A stretch of 64,000 nucleotides of DNA from the NCBI RefSeq assembly GCF_047250365.1, contig NZ_JBLBVL010000003.1, positions 186,001 to 250,000 on the forward strand. Direction: 5' to 3'. Shown here piece by piece: positions 36,466 to 45,002 of the stretch. Source of the stretch: Thaumasiovibrio sp047250365. GTDB taxonomy: Bacteria; Pseudomonadota; Gammaproteobacteria; Enterobacterales; Vibrionaceae. The notes below the pieces were generated by a model that worked only from the letters and a program-made list of their open reading frames with translations, was not told the origin of the DNA and did no database searches. Made by a program: the position numbers and the translations under genes. Each line of letters begins with the position of its first letter. The first letter of the stretch is position 1.

Positions 36466-36738
36466 ATGTCACAATGTTGTATGAAGTTTTTAGTTAAAGG
36501 CCGTGTTCAAGGCGTGGGGTTTCGCTATCATACGGCACATCAAGCAAACAAACATAATATAACTGGCTATGCCCGAAACCTGCCTAGTGGAGATGTTGAG
36601 GTTTTAGCATGCGGTGATGAACAAGACGTACGGGCACTGGGGAAATGGTTACAAGCTGGTCCTCAGACATCGCGTGTTGATTCTGTTACCAGCGAGATGC
36701 TGCAAAGGCAACATCTCGCTGGGTTTAGTATGCACTAG
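36466..36738 (+). CDS. acyP: Acylphosphatase
   Basis: 90 residues. Hydrolyses acyl phosphates. The signature VKGRVQGVGFRYHTAHQA supplies the catalytic Arg, and GYARNLPSGDVEVLACG the catalytic Asn. An AAGGAAAAG ribosome site precedes the ATG. It converges on tusE with 5 nt between stops. Together with tusE and yccA it reproduces the yccX-tusE-yccA neighbourhood of E. coli. Confidence 0.95.
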   Translation: MSQCCMKFLVKGRVQGVGFRYHTAHQANKHNITGYARNLPSGDVEVLACGDEQDVRALGKWLQAGPQTSRVDSVTSEMLQRQHLAGFSMH

Positions 36739-36743
36739 AATAC

Positions 36744-37073
36744 TTATAGGCACTTGGCAGGTTTAGGCAGGCCAGCGAGCTTAGTGGCTTGCTTTGCTGG
36801 TCCTTTAGGGAACAGTTTAAACAGATACTTTGAGTTTCCCTTGTCTTCGCCATACTTTTTTGCCATGGCCTTTACCAACATGCGGATGGCTGGCGAAGTA
36901 TCAAATTCAAAGTAGAACGCGCGCACAAAACGTATCACTTCCCAATGTGCTTCTGTCAATGTAATGCCTTCTTGTTCAGCGAGTAAGGGCACCATTGCTT
37001 CATCCCAGTCATGAATATTTAGCAGGTAGCCCTGCTGATCGGTGTCTATCTGGGAGCCATTAAATTCCAACAT
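36744..37073 (-). CDS. tusE: Sulfurtransferase TusE (DsrC family)
   Basis: 109 residues. Accepts persulfide sulfur from TusBCD and hands it to MnmA for 2-thiouridine formation in tRNA. The family segment LTEAHWEVIRFVRAFYFEF and the C-terminal KPAKCL with the penultimate catalytic Cys108 are present. The second cysteine of dissimilatory DsrC proteins is absent, which fits TusE rather than DsrC. Confidence 0.93.
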   Translation of the reverse strand: MLEFNGSQIDTDQQGYLLNIHDWDEAMVPLLAEQEGITLTEAHWEVIRFVRAFYFEFDTSPAIRMLVKAMAKKYGEDKGNSKYLFKLFPKGPAKQATKLAGLPKPAKCL

Positions 37074-37170
37074 AATTTCTCTATCGCGATTGTATGGATG
37101 AACATTATCAATAATACGCAGTCGTTGGGAAATTGAAAAGGCGCACGTGGTGTTATGAACGGTAGATATA

Positions 37171-37197
37171 AAAAGAGCCGCACTGCTGGCGGCTCTT
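37171..37197 (-). terminator. Rho-independent terminator of yccA
   Basis: Stem AAGAGCCGC / GCGGCTCTT with a 7-nt loop, continuing on the minus strand into a run of T. It lies 26 nt after the yccA stop. Confidence 0.87.
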
Positions 37198-37222
37198 GAA
37201 CGGTGTCACCCGGTGATAGGGG

Positions 37223-37888
37223 TTAGTCGTTGTTTCCTAGGAAGCCTAAGATTTGTAGTAGGCTTAGGAACAGGTTGTAAATTGACACGTACAGTGTGAT
37301 GGTCGCAGAGATGTAGTTAGTTTCACCACCACGAATAATTGATTGTGTTGTCAGCAAAATAGCACCGGTTGAGAATAGAACAAACATGCCCGACATTGCT
37401 AGATATAGCATTGGCATTTGTAGGAACAGGTTTGCAATAAAACCAACAAGGATGACCATAAAGCCAGCCATTAGCATACCGTTTAAGAACGACAAGTCAC
37501 GCTTGGTTGTTAGAGCGTAAGCAGAACATGCTAAGAAAGTTAACGCTGTACCACCCAATGCAGGCATGATGGCATAACCAAGACCGGCACCAATGTACAT
37601 GTTTAAAATTGGGCCTAAGGTGTAACCGACAAAGCCAGTGAAGGCGAAGGTAAACACAATGCCCATGCTATTGTTACGGTTCTTTTCGGTAAGGAACATC
37701 AAACCATAGAAACCGACAAGGGTCAGAATAAGACCTGGGTGCGGCATGTTCGTTACTAGTGCAAATGTAGCCACTAGCGCAGACCAGATCAACGTCATTG
37801 AAAGTAAAAAGTAAGTGTTGCGTAGTACTTTGTTAGTCGCCAATACGCTTTCATGCGTTGAGCCACGAGTAACAATGCGATCGTTCAT
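37223..37888 (-). CDS. yccA: Bax-inhibitor-1 family membrane protein YccA
   Basis: 221 residues with seven hydrophobic helices and a short polar N terminus. Family segments are FTFAFTGFVGYTLGPILN and the C-terminal ISATITLYVSIYNLFLSLLQ. In E. coli YccA is a substrate and modulator of the FtsH protease and protects a jammed Sec translocon. It has its own terminator. Confidence 0.92.
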   Translation of the reverse strand: MNDRIVTRGSTHESVLATNKVLRNTYFLLSMTLIWSALVATFALVTNMPHPGLILTLVGFYGLMFLTEKNRNNSMGIVFTFAFTGFVGYTLGPILNMYIGAGLGYAIMPALGGTALTFLACSAYALTTKRDLSFLNGMLMAGFMVILVGFIANLFLQMPMLYLAMSGMFVLFSTGAILLTTQSIIRGGETNYISATITLYVSIYNLFLSLLQILGFLGNND

Positions 37889-38114
37889 GTATTTTCCCTC
37901 ACGGTATTCGAGTCATTGCTCATATATAGGAGTATATATGGGGCAATTTGTTCCATAGTTCAACTGTTATCTCGACTTTTATCCAATTTGTTAAGCCAGA
38001 TGTCAGCGTAGGTAGGTCTAATTATACGTCAAAGTCGCAGTGTGTGTACTGTCACATTGGTATGTGCTAAACCTAATCTGTATCGATTTGTTAACCATGA
38101 TGTTGATGCGTAGA

Positions 38115-38882
38115 TTAATGTAATATTTGGCTTAAGAACAGTTGTGTACGATCGGATTGAGGGTTATCAAAGAAGTCGATAGGGTTATTTTCTTCAATGA
38201 TTTCCCCCGCATCCATAAAGATGACTCGATCCGCCACCTCTCGAGCAAACCCCATTTCATGGGTAACACACAGCATGGTCATGCCTTCTTGCGCTAGCTC
38301 TACCATAACATCTAAAACTTCCCTTACCATTTCAGGGTCGAGCGCTGAGGTTGGTTCATCAAATAGCATCACTTGCGGATTCATACATAGTGAACGTGCG
38401 ATAGCAACACGCTGTTGCTGTCCACCAGACAATTGCCCTGGGTATTTATCGGCTTGTTCAGGGATTTTAACCCGTTCGAGATACTTCATCGCGACCTCTT
38501 CAGCCTCTTTTTGCGGCATTTTCTTAACCCATATCGGCGCGAGAGTGCAGTTCTGCAATACGGTTAAATGTGGGAACAGATTGAAGTGTTGAAAGCACAT
38601 ACCGACTTCTTTTCTAACTAACTCAATGTTCTTCAGGTCATTTGTTAACTCGTTACCAGAAACGATAATGCGTCCTTTCTGATGTTCTTCAAGGCGGTTA
38701 ATGCAGCGAATCATGGTCGACTTTCCTGAGCCCGACGGGCCGCAGATAACGATTTTCTCCCCTTTGTTAACCGACAGGTTGATATTTTTAAGGACATGAA
38801 ATTGTCCGTACCACTTGTTCATATCGACTAACTCTATCACCGGTTGAGTCGGGCTTGTCTCTGCTTGTTGATGGTTAGGCAT
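38115..38882 (-). CDS. aapP: General amino-acid ABC transporter ATPase (AapP/BztD type)
   Basis: 255 residues. Walker A GPSGSGKST, signature LSGGQQQR, Walker B VMLFDEPTSALDPE, H-loop VTHEMGFA. A polar N-terminal extension of about 14 residues precedes IELVDMNKWYGQFHVL. It is the last gene of the aapJQMP order, 23 nt after aapM. It energises import of a broad set of L-amino acids. Confidence 0.92.
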   Translation of the reverse strand: MPNHQQAETSPTQPVIELVDMNKWYGQFHVLKNINLSVNKGEKIVICGPSGSGKSTMIRCINRLEEHQKGRIIVSGNELTNDLKNIELVRKEVGMCFQHFNLFPHLTVLQNCTLAPIWVKKMPQKEAEEVAMKYLERVKIPEQADKYPGQLSGGQQQRVAIARSLCMNPQVMLFDEPTSALDPEMVREVLDVMVELAQEGMTMLCVTHEMGFAREVADRVIFMDAGEIIEENNPIDFFDNPQSDRTQLFLSQILH

Positions 38883-38905
38883 AATGCGTTCCTTGTCTCC
38901 GATGA

Positions 38906-40003
38906 TTAACGTTTGTGGCCAGTGTGGAGTTTATTTTCTAGATAAATGCTGTAGCGCGACATGGTGAAACAGAAAACCCAAAAGACCAGCGCGACGAAAA
39001 TATAGCTTTCTGTCGCAAAACCAAGCCATTCTGGGTCGGTGTTGGCGGCCTGACCGATACCAAGAACATCGAACATACCGATAATGAGCACAAGACTAGT
39101 GTCTTTAAAGAGACCGATAAAAGTATTCACGATGGATGGAATGGTTATTTTGAGTGCTTGCGGTAGAACGATGAGGTACATCTTCCTCCAATAGGTCAAG
39201 CCGAGTGCGTCAGCTGCCTCATATTGACCGTTAGGAATGGCTTGTAAGCCACCCCTAACAACCTCAGCCATATAGGCGGCACTAAACAACACGACGCCAA
39301 TTAAAGCGCGAATCAATTTATCTGTTTCCGCTTCAGCATTGAGGAAAAGCGGTAACATGACAGATGCCATGAATAGCACAGTGATAAGCGGAACACCGCG
39401 CCAAAACTCAATGTATACCGTACAAATGCTGCGAATGATCGGCATCTCTGAACGTCGGCCTAATGCCAGCACAACCCCAATTGGCAGTGAAACAATGATG
39501 CCGACGATGGCAATCACCAAGGTGACAAGCAGGCCCCCCCATAGATGCGTATCGACTACCGGTAAGCCGAAGAGCCCGCCGTGCAGCAACCATACGGCGA
39601 AGAAAGGGTAAATGTTAACGAAAAAGAGCCATATCCAGCCGCGACGAGGCGTTCTTTCGTAGGCGAGTAAGCCAATAATGACGGCTAAGGTAGCGTAAAA
39701 CAGTTTGGGTCGCCAAAGTTCTTCGCTCGGATAAAAACCAAACATAAATTGTTCAAAACGGACATGGATAAAGACCCAACACGCGCCTTCTCGTAAGCAG
39801 GCCTCTTTACTATTACCCACCCAATCGGCTTTGATAAAGGCCCAATCAATGGTCGCCCAGATGCCTTGAAAAGCGAGATAGGCTAAAACAAGGGTAATAA
39901 GCGTGTTAATTGGGCCATTAAAGAGGTGAATTTTCATCCATCCCATCAGTCCGGTGGTATTGATTGGTGGGGGTAAATCAGGCTGAAATTGATGTTTTTT
40001 CAT
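38906..40003 (-). CDS. aapM: General amino-acid ABC transporter permease AapM
   Basis: 365 residues. The N-terminal insert with WVFIHVRFEQFMFGFYPSEE is typical of AapM/BztC, larger than simple His/Gln permeases. The EAA loop is near YEAADALGLTYWRKMYLIVL. It forms the channel with AapQ. Only 1 nt separates it from the aapQ stop. Confidence 0.92.
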   Translation of the reverse strand: MKKHQFQPDLPPPINTTGLMGWMKIHLFNGPINTLITLVLAYLAFQGIWATIDWAFIKADWVGNSKEACLREGACWVFIHVRFEQFMFGFYPSEELWRPKLFYATLAVIIGLLAYERTPRRGWIWLFFVNIYPFFAVWLLHGGLFGLPVVDTHLWGGLLVTLVIAIVGIIVSLPIGVVLALGRRSEMPIIRSICTVYIEFWRGVPLITVLFMASVMLPLFLNAEAETDKLIRALIGVVLFSAAYMAEVVRGGLQAIPNGQYEAADALGLTYWRKMYLIVLPQALKITIPSIVNTFIGLFKDTSLVLIIGMFDVLGIGQAANTDPEWLGFATESYIFVALVFWVFCFTMSRYSIYLENKLHTGHKR

Positions 40004-40004
40004 C

Positions 40005-41222
40005 TTATCTCTCCACCAAGGCGACTTTGCGGTTATAGATATTCATTAAGAGCGAGGTCAGCAAGCTAAGAGAGAGGTAAACCGCCATTGTCATTGCGAT
40101 AATTTCAATTGCTTGCCCTGTCTGATTTAGGGTCGTACCTGAAAAGACCGAAACTAAGTCGGGGTAGCCAATCGCCATGGCGAGCGAGGAGTTTTTGGTA
40201 AGGTTAAGAAATTGACTGGTTAGTGGTGGAATAATGATTCTCAGAGCTTGAGGTATCACCACCAGGCGTAGCGTTTTGCCGCGCGGCAGACCGAGGGCCA
40301 TGGCTGCCTCAGTCTGACCGTGGCTAACGGCATTGATGCCCGAGCGAACAATCTCAGCGATAAATGACGCAGTATAGATAGAGAGTGCCAGTACCAGTGC
40401 TGCTAATTCAGGGATTAGAGAGATACCGCCACGAAAGTTAAAGCCTTTGAGCTCAGGGTATTCGATTGATATGGGCATCCCCGCGAACAAATAACCAACT
40501 AGAGGCAATACCAAGAACGAGATAAGGGTAACGCGCAGAATGGGTGATTGAACACCAGTGAGCTTTTGTTTGTTTTTCGCCCAAACACGGTAGATGAGGC
40601 TCATGATTAGGGCAACAATGATGCCCACCCCAATGAGCCATGACCCTGTTTCAAAAACCGGTTTGGCCACATACAGTCCGCGAACGTTGAGGAAAACGGC
40701 CTCACCGAGGCTTAAGCTTTGCTTTGGTGATGGGAGGGCTTGTAATACTGCGAAATACCAGAAAAAAATCTGTAATAACAAAGGAATATTTCGAAAAGTC
40801 TCGATGTAAACGGCTGCAAATCGGCTGAGCAGCCAGTTAGAGGATAAGCGGGCAATGCCAATTAAAAAGCCGATGATGGTGGCAAGAAAAATACCAATAA
40901 CAGAAACTAATGCGGTATTGAGCAGACCAACGAAAAAGGTACGCCCATAGGTATGGGTTTCGTTATAATCAATTAACGACAGGGAGATGCCAAACCCAGC
41001 CTCTTGCTTTAAGAAGTCAAAGCCTGTTGCTATGCCGCGGGCCTCGAGATTGGTCAGTGCGTTGTTAATAATTGAGTAAAAGAAAAACAGTAGGGCAGCG
41101 ATAACAACGAGCTGGAATACAATGGCACGTGCCGTTGGGTTATAAAACAGGTGTTGCTGTTTACTTTTTGGCTGCTCAGTACTGGTTGGTGTTAATTGGT
41201 GTGAAGAAGACTTTTCAGCCAT
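40005..41222 (-). CDS. aapQ: General amino-acid ABC transporter permease AapQ
   Basis: 405 residues from ATG 41222 (MAEKSSSHQL); AAGGATG precedes it. A longer in-frame version would extend 41 codons into aapJ and is rejected. The segment QEAGFGISLSLIDYNETHTY with GRTFFVGLLNTALVS is the AapQ/BztB signature. The EAA loop is near TEAAMALGLPRGKTLRLVVIP. Confidence 0.92.
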   Translation of the reverse strand: MAEKSSSHQLTPTSTEQPKSKQQHLFYNPTARAIVFQLVVIAALLFFFYSIINNALTNLEARGIATGFDFLKQEAGFGISLSLIDYNETHTYGRTFFVGLLNTALVSVIGIFLATIIGFLIGIARLSSNWLLSRFAAVYIETFRNIPLLLQIFFWYFAVLQALPSPKQSLSLGEAVFLNVRGLYVAKPVFETGSWLIGVGIIVALIMSLIYRVWAKNKQKLTGVQSPILRVTLISFLVLPLVGYLFAGMPISIEYPELKGFNFRGGISLIPELAALVLALSIYTASFIAEIVRSGINAVSHGQTEAAMALGLPRGKTLRLVVIPQALRIIIPPLTSQFLNLTKNSSLAMAIGYPDLVSVFSGTTLNQTGQAIEIIAMTMAVYLSLSLLTSLLMNIYNRKVALVER

Positions 41223-41247
41223 ACCGCATCCTTTAAATGAAACCAAT

Positions 41248-41272
41248 AAAAAGGGGCAACGCGACGTTGCCC
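41248..41272 (-). terminator. Intra-operon terminator between aapJ and aapQ
   Basis: Stem GGGCAACG / CGTTGCCC with loop CGA (41254-41272), followed on the minus strand by five T. It lies just after the aapJ stop and before the aapQ ribosome site. A partial terminator here would make the periplasmic binding protein more abundant than the permeases. Confidence 0.75.
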
Positions 41273-41286
41273 AGTTTAGCCACGGA

Positions 41287-42315
41287 TTAACGGATTGGTG
41301 GTGCGAACAAGATGCCACCATCATTCCACAACGCATTGAGGCCACGTTTAATTTCTAGCGGAGATCCCATACCGACAGTGCGCTCAAAGCTTTCACCGTA
41401 GTTTCCGACCTGTTTTATAACTTGATAGCCCCAATCATCCCTAATCCCCAATCCTTTCCCTTTTGGTCCATCAACGCCAAGTAAGCGGGTGATATCTGGA
41501 TTGTCCGATTTTTTCATATCATCGGCGTTGGCAGATGTAACCCCAAACTCTTCAGCCGCAATCATGGCCGTTAGTGTCCATTTAACAATATTGAACCATT
41601 GGTCGTCGCCCTGACGGACAACGGGACCAAGCGGCTCTTTTGAAATTACTTCTGGCAGTACCATGGCGGAATCTGGGTCTTCTAGCGTTAGACGCAGCGC
41701 GTATAGGCCTGATTGGTCGGTGGTTAATACGTCGCAGCGACCTGCATCGAAGCCTTTCGAGGTTTGCGCAGCAGTATCAAAGACAACAGGCTCATATGTC
41801 ATGCCGTTGGTGCGGAAAAAGTCGGCTAAGTTGAGTTCGGTTGTGGTTCCTGATTGCACGCAGACGGCAGCACCATCTAAATCAAATGCACTGGCGACCT
41901 CGATCTCTTTTTTTACCATGAACCCTTGGCCATCGTAGTAATTTACTCCGGCGAAATTCAAGCCCAGCGCAGTATCTCGCTGCAGCGTCCACGTGGTGTT
42001 TCGAGATAATAGGTCGATCTCCCCGGACTGAAGGGCCGTAAAGCGCTCTTTCGCGGTTAAGGGAATATATTTGACTTTGGTTTTGTCTCCTAAGGTCGCT
42101 GCTGCAACTGCCTGACAAAACTCAACATCTAAGCCTTCCCACTCACCTTTTGCATTCGGGTTAGAAAAGCCGGGTAACCCGGTACTGACACCACACTGCA
42201 CATATCCCTGTTTCATGACCTGTTCGAGAGTGTCTTCTGCTGCTAGGGTGTTTGCTGAAAAAAGGGCTGTAGTCACAGCGAGCGCATTAAATACAGTTTT
42301 TACTGTTTTTGCCAT
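41287..42315 (-). CDS. aapJ: General amino-acid-binding protein AapJ
   Basis: 342 residues with a signal peptide ending near SANTLAAED. Family-3 binding-protein stretches: GYVQCGVSTGLPGFSNPNAK, EGLDVEFCQAVAAA, SGEIDLLSRNTTWTL and the C-terminal NYGESFERTVGMGSPL. It is the periplasmic receptor, first gene of aapJQMP. Confidence 0.93.
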   Translation of the reverse strand: MAKTVKTVFNALAVTTALFSANTLAAEDTLEQVMKQGYVQCGVSTGLPGFSNPNAKGEWEGLDVEFCQAVAAATLGDKTKVKYIPLTAKERFTALQSGEIDLLSRNTTWTLQRDTALGLNFAGVNYYDGQGFMVKKEIEVASAFDLDGAAVCVQSGTTTELNLADFFRTNGMTYEPVVFDTAAQTSKGFDAGRCDVLTTDQSGLYALRLTLEDPDSAMVLPEVISKEPLGPVVRQGDDQWFNIVKWTLTAMIAAEEFGVTSANADDMKKSDNPDITRLLGVDGPKGKGLGIRDDWGYQVIKQVGNYGESFERTVGMGSPLEIKRGLNALWNDGGILFAPPIR

Positions 42316-42747
42316 CAGATGTTTCCTTCTCCGTCGCGATAGTCCCGATATAGGGGCCTACAGTTTTTGTATATTAAGCTGCTAATCTAAAAACACTATT
42401 TACAATTAACATCTTTGTAACAGGTTTGAGTATAGGTTCAGTTTTAAAACATGACCAAGAATGAACAATGATAAATTTAATTTGTGGGATAACCGCAGTT
42501 CAGCAAGTTAGCGGTTTTATGGCGGATAAATAGACTGTTTATGCAAAAGTCAGCTGAATGGAAAGATTGGTCAGCTTGGAATGGCACCAACGCCTATTTT
42601 GTTTTTGGCGTGAAAGGCGAATTGGCGGTGGTTGTTCATCTGTATGGGGATGTAAATGAATAAAAAGCATCGCCTTGCTGCTGCTGGCGCTATGATTTGT
42701 GGCCGGGTTGGTTACAATAGAGAGAAGTGAATTAGATAGAGTCTGTT
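42316..42747. other. Intergenic region upstream of aapJ
   Basis: About 430 bases. It holds the leftward aapJ promoter and the rightward promoter of the DUF2947-like gene. A 40-codon frame at 42541-42663 (MQKSAEWKDW...) shows plausible composition but no ribosome site. A short inverted repeat AACCGC/GCGGTT lies at 42491-42516. Nothing here is firm. Confidence 0.45.
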
Positions 42748-43224
42748 ATGAATTACCTTTCGTTAAATGAATACGCAAGAAAGTGGATTTTTACCCATGC
42801 ATCAATGCCAGTTTCAGAGGAACACCTTGCCTTCATTCGACCATTGACGCAGGCGCGTTCTTCGCAATTATGGCGTGAGTTTATTAGCGCGATGAGCCCA
42901 GATGCGGATCATTTTGAGTCAGGTGATTGGGCGGCAAAAGAGAGCAGTTGGAGTGATGAAATCGCTTGGCAAGACGAGTGGGAGAGTGATGAACCCGCGC
43001 TACCTGAAGCGATTGCAGCGTTTATCGATTGGGAAGATAACACGCCAGTCTACTTCTGTTATGAGAAGTACAATGTGATTGAAACCACTTGGGGTGTATT
43101 CAAGCATACGTGGAAGAATTTCTTGTTCTTTGATGATGGCCCAATGTTAATTGGTCGCCGTAAGAAGCAGGTGTTATGGTTTAACTCTGAAGGCCAAGTT
43201 AAGCTCGGTCGACGCGACGACTAA
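42748..43224 (+). CDS. Acidic hypothetical protein (DUF2947-like)
   Basis: 158 residues, soluble, rich in Trp, Glu and Asp. It has a distinctive pattern EIAWQDEWESDEPALPEAI, then PVYFCYEKYNVIETTWGVFK and GPMLIGRRKKQVLWF. It resembles a conserved Vibrio/Shewanella protein annotated DUF2947; I recall the family only loosely. Function unknown. A strong terminator follows. Confidence 0.7.
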   Translation: MNYLSLNEYARKWIFTHASMPVSEEHLAFIRPLTQARSSQLWREFISAMSPDADHFESGDWAAKESSWSDEIAWQDEWESDEPALPEAIAAFIDWEDNTPVYFCYEKYNVIETTWGVFKHTWKNFLFFDDGPMLIGRRKKQVLWFNSEGQVKLGRRDD

Positions 43225-43260
43225 TCGCAACTCGAGAGTCATTGAAGTATTGATAACAAC

Positions 43261-43288
43261 AAAACAGCCCGCAATGCGGGCTGTTTTT
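43261..43288. terminator. Bidirectional terminator
   Basis: Perfect 12-bp stem AAAACAGCCCGC / GCGGGCTGTTTT with loop AAT and T/A tails on both sides. It serves the plus-strand gene at 42748-43224 and the minus-strand fadL. Confidence 0.92.
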
Positions 43289-43311
43289 GTTTATCACGTA
43301 TGTTGGTGTGA

Positions 43312-44538
43312 TTAGAACTTACGGCTGTACTGCAGGCCAACAAGGACAGCATCAGCACGAGTGGTAGCGGTGACCTCTGGGTGAAGTGGCAAGTTTTCAA
43401 CCACATCTACATCTTGACCGATTAGATAGGTTAGGCCAAAGTCGATATCCGACTTGCTATTAATGCGATAGGTAAAGCCAGCAGAAGCCCAATGACGATT
43501 AGAATCAGGAATTGAAATAGATTTTACTTCATCTTGAGCTGACATGTCATACATGTAGCCAGCACGAAGTGTCCACGTGTCGTTCATGTAGTAGGTACCA
43601 CCAACTGAGATATGCCCAGCATCTCGCCATTTGTACTCACTTTCTAGTCCGGCAATGTTAAGGGTGTCAAATGCACTCCAACCGACCCATTGTACGCTAT
43701 AGTGAGCGGCAAAAGCATTAGTTAAGCGGTGGTATCCAGAAAATTCAACCATATCGGGGAGAGGGAGGTCGATATCATCGGCGCTTCCGTACGGTGAAGA
43801 TACGTCACCAGTGGCAGTAACGGTTGGGCTGTAGCGATATGATAAACCGAAGCGGTGATTGTCGTTCATCTCATAGGTGGCACCAAGATTAAAGCCAAGC
43901 GCGATGCCATCAGCATCAACATCTACTCTACCCAGAAGATTGCCAAGATCGCGATTAATTTCTCCTTGACCAATAATAAGGTCTAAACCAGCACCAAAAC
44001 TCCATTGATTGTTTACACGGTAGGAAATAGCAGTGCCGATATTGGCACTAGTGATCGCTGTTTTACCGCCGTACCCAGCAATGCGATCATCAAGTTGATC
44101 ACCAAAATCTACTGAGGTGCCAAAGTTGGAGTATGCATTGATGCCAACAGCCAACTTATCGTTAATAACGTGAATATAGTGGACATTTGGAACTAATGAG
44201 CCACCACCTAAACCATCGGCAGAAAAATTGTGATCTACTGTTTCGAAACACAAAAATCCGCAACTTTCAGTGGTTTGATAGTGACCATTGTTAACCCGTA
44301 CATCGGTATCAATATAATTGAAGCCTAAAGAGAGACTGCTTTCGCTAAATAGTGCCATTGCAGCAGGGTTACGTGCCATTACTGACGCGTTATCAGCAAT
44401 GACAGCATCACCCGCGAATGCACGGCCTAGACCGGTTGCAGATTGAGAATTGAGTTGGAAACCTGCCGCCATTGCAGAGGTAGAGCTTACAGCCAATGCA
44501 GTAATGATGGCACGGCTTAATAGACGCTTCTTGTTCAT
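43312..44538 (-). CDS. fadL: Outer-membrane long-chain fatty-acid transporter FadL family
   Basis: 408 residues. Signal peptide, then GFQLNSQSATGLGRAFAGDA and MARNPAAMALF, the FadL N-terminal hatch signature. The rest is a beta-barrel with a terminal Phe (VGLQYSRKF). It takes up hydrophobic compounds such as fatty acids. Vibrios carry several FadL copies, so substrate range is uncertain. Confidence 0.92.
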   Translation of the reverse strand: MNKKRLLSRAIITALAVSSTSAMAAGFQLNSQSATGLGRAFAGDAVIADNASVMARNPAAMALFSESSLSLGFNYIDTDVRVNNGHYQTTESCGFLCFETVDHNFSADGLGGGSLVPNVHYIHVINDKLAVGINAYSNFGTSVDFGDQLDDRIAGYGGKTAITSANIGTAISYRVNNQWSFGAGLDLIIGQGEINRDLGNLLGRVDVDADGIALGFNLGATYEMNDNHRFGLSYRYSPTVTATGDVSSPYGSADDIDLPLPDMVEFSGYHRLTNAFAAHYSVQWVGWSAFDTLNIAGLESEYKWRDAGHISVGGTYYMNDTWTLRAGYMYDMSAQDEVKSISIPDSNRHWASAGFTYRINSKSDIDFGLTYLIGQDVDVVENLPLHPEVTATTRADAVLVGLQYSRKF

Positions 44539-45002
44539 AGTACTTCTTAATCTATTGAATGAGGTAATGGTAATTATTTCTCTCCATCTTTCAGGAGATG
44601 TTTTATGACGAGAAGTGTAAGGAGTGGGGTAGAGAAGAGAACTCAGACCAGTCTTGAATTGCTGAGAAACTGAATGAAATACAGTGCATTGTTCAGCTTG
44701 TGTTTGGCTTGTTTGCTTTCTTGTGAGTTATGCGTTGTAGGAATGCTGTGTTATTGCGCTTTGTTGTTAGCGCATGGTTTGCGCATTGTGCGTGGTGTGT
44801 TTCTGTACTGTTGTATTGCCTAATTGGGAATAGAGTTAATACTCAACTAATATTTAGCCAGTGAATCATTCCTATTTAATTGTTCTCTTTGGCTATTGAG
44901 TTGCGCAACTCTTTTGTGTATCTGCGCTGATTAAGGTAAATTTGTGAGCATAGACAGACTAAGCACTTTGCCATTGGATGGCACCTGTAATAAATAAGGA
45001 TC
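44539..45002. other. Divergent intergenic region fadL / ydiJ-like gene
   Basis: About 460 bases with no coding frame. It contains TG-rich repeats of GCGCATTGTGCGTGG type near 44770-44800 and a half CRP-like site (TGTGAGCATAG) near 44944. Promoters for both flanking genes must be here. I could not assign a FadR operator. Confidence 0.5.

Noticed and set aside
41223..41345. N-terminal extension of AapQ by 41 residues
   Set aside because: It lies within the aapJ stop region and the terminator; the ATG at 41222 has a ribosome site.
42541..42663. 40-codon frame MQKSAEWKDW...
   Set aside because: No ribosome site and no terminator; composition alone is not enough.
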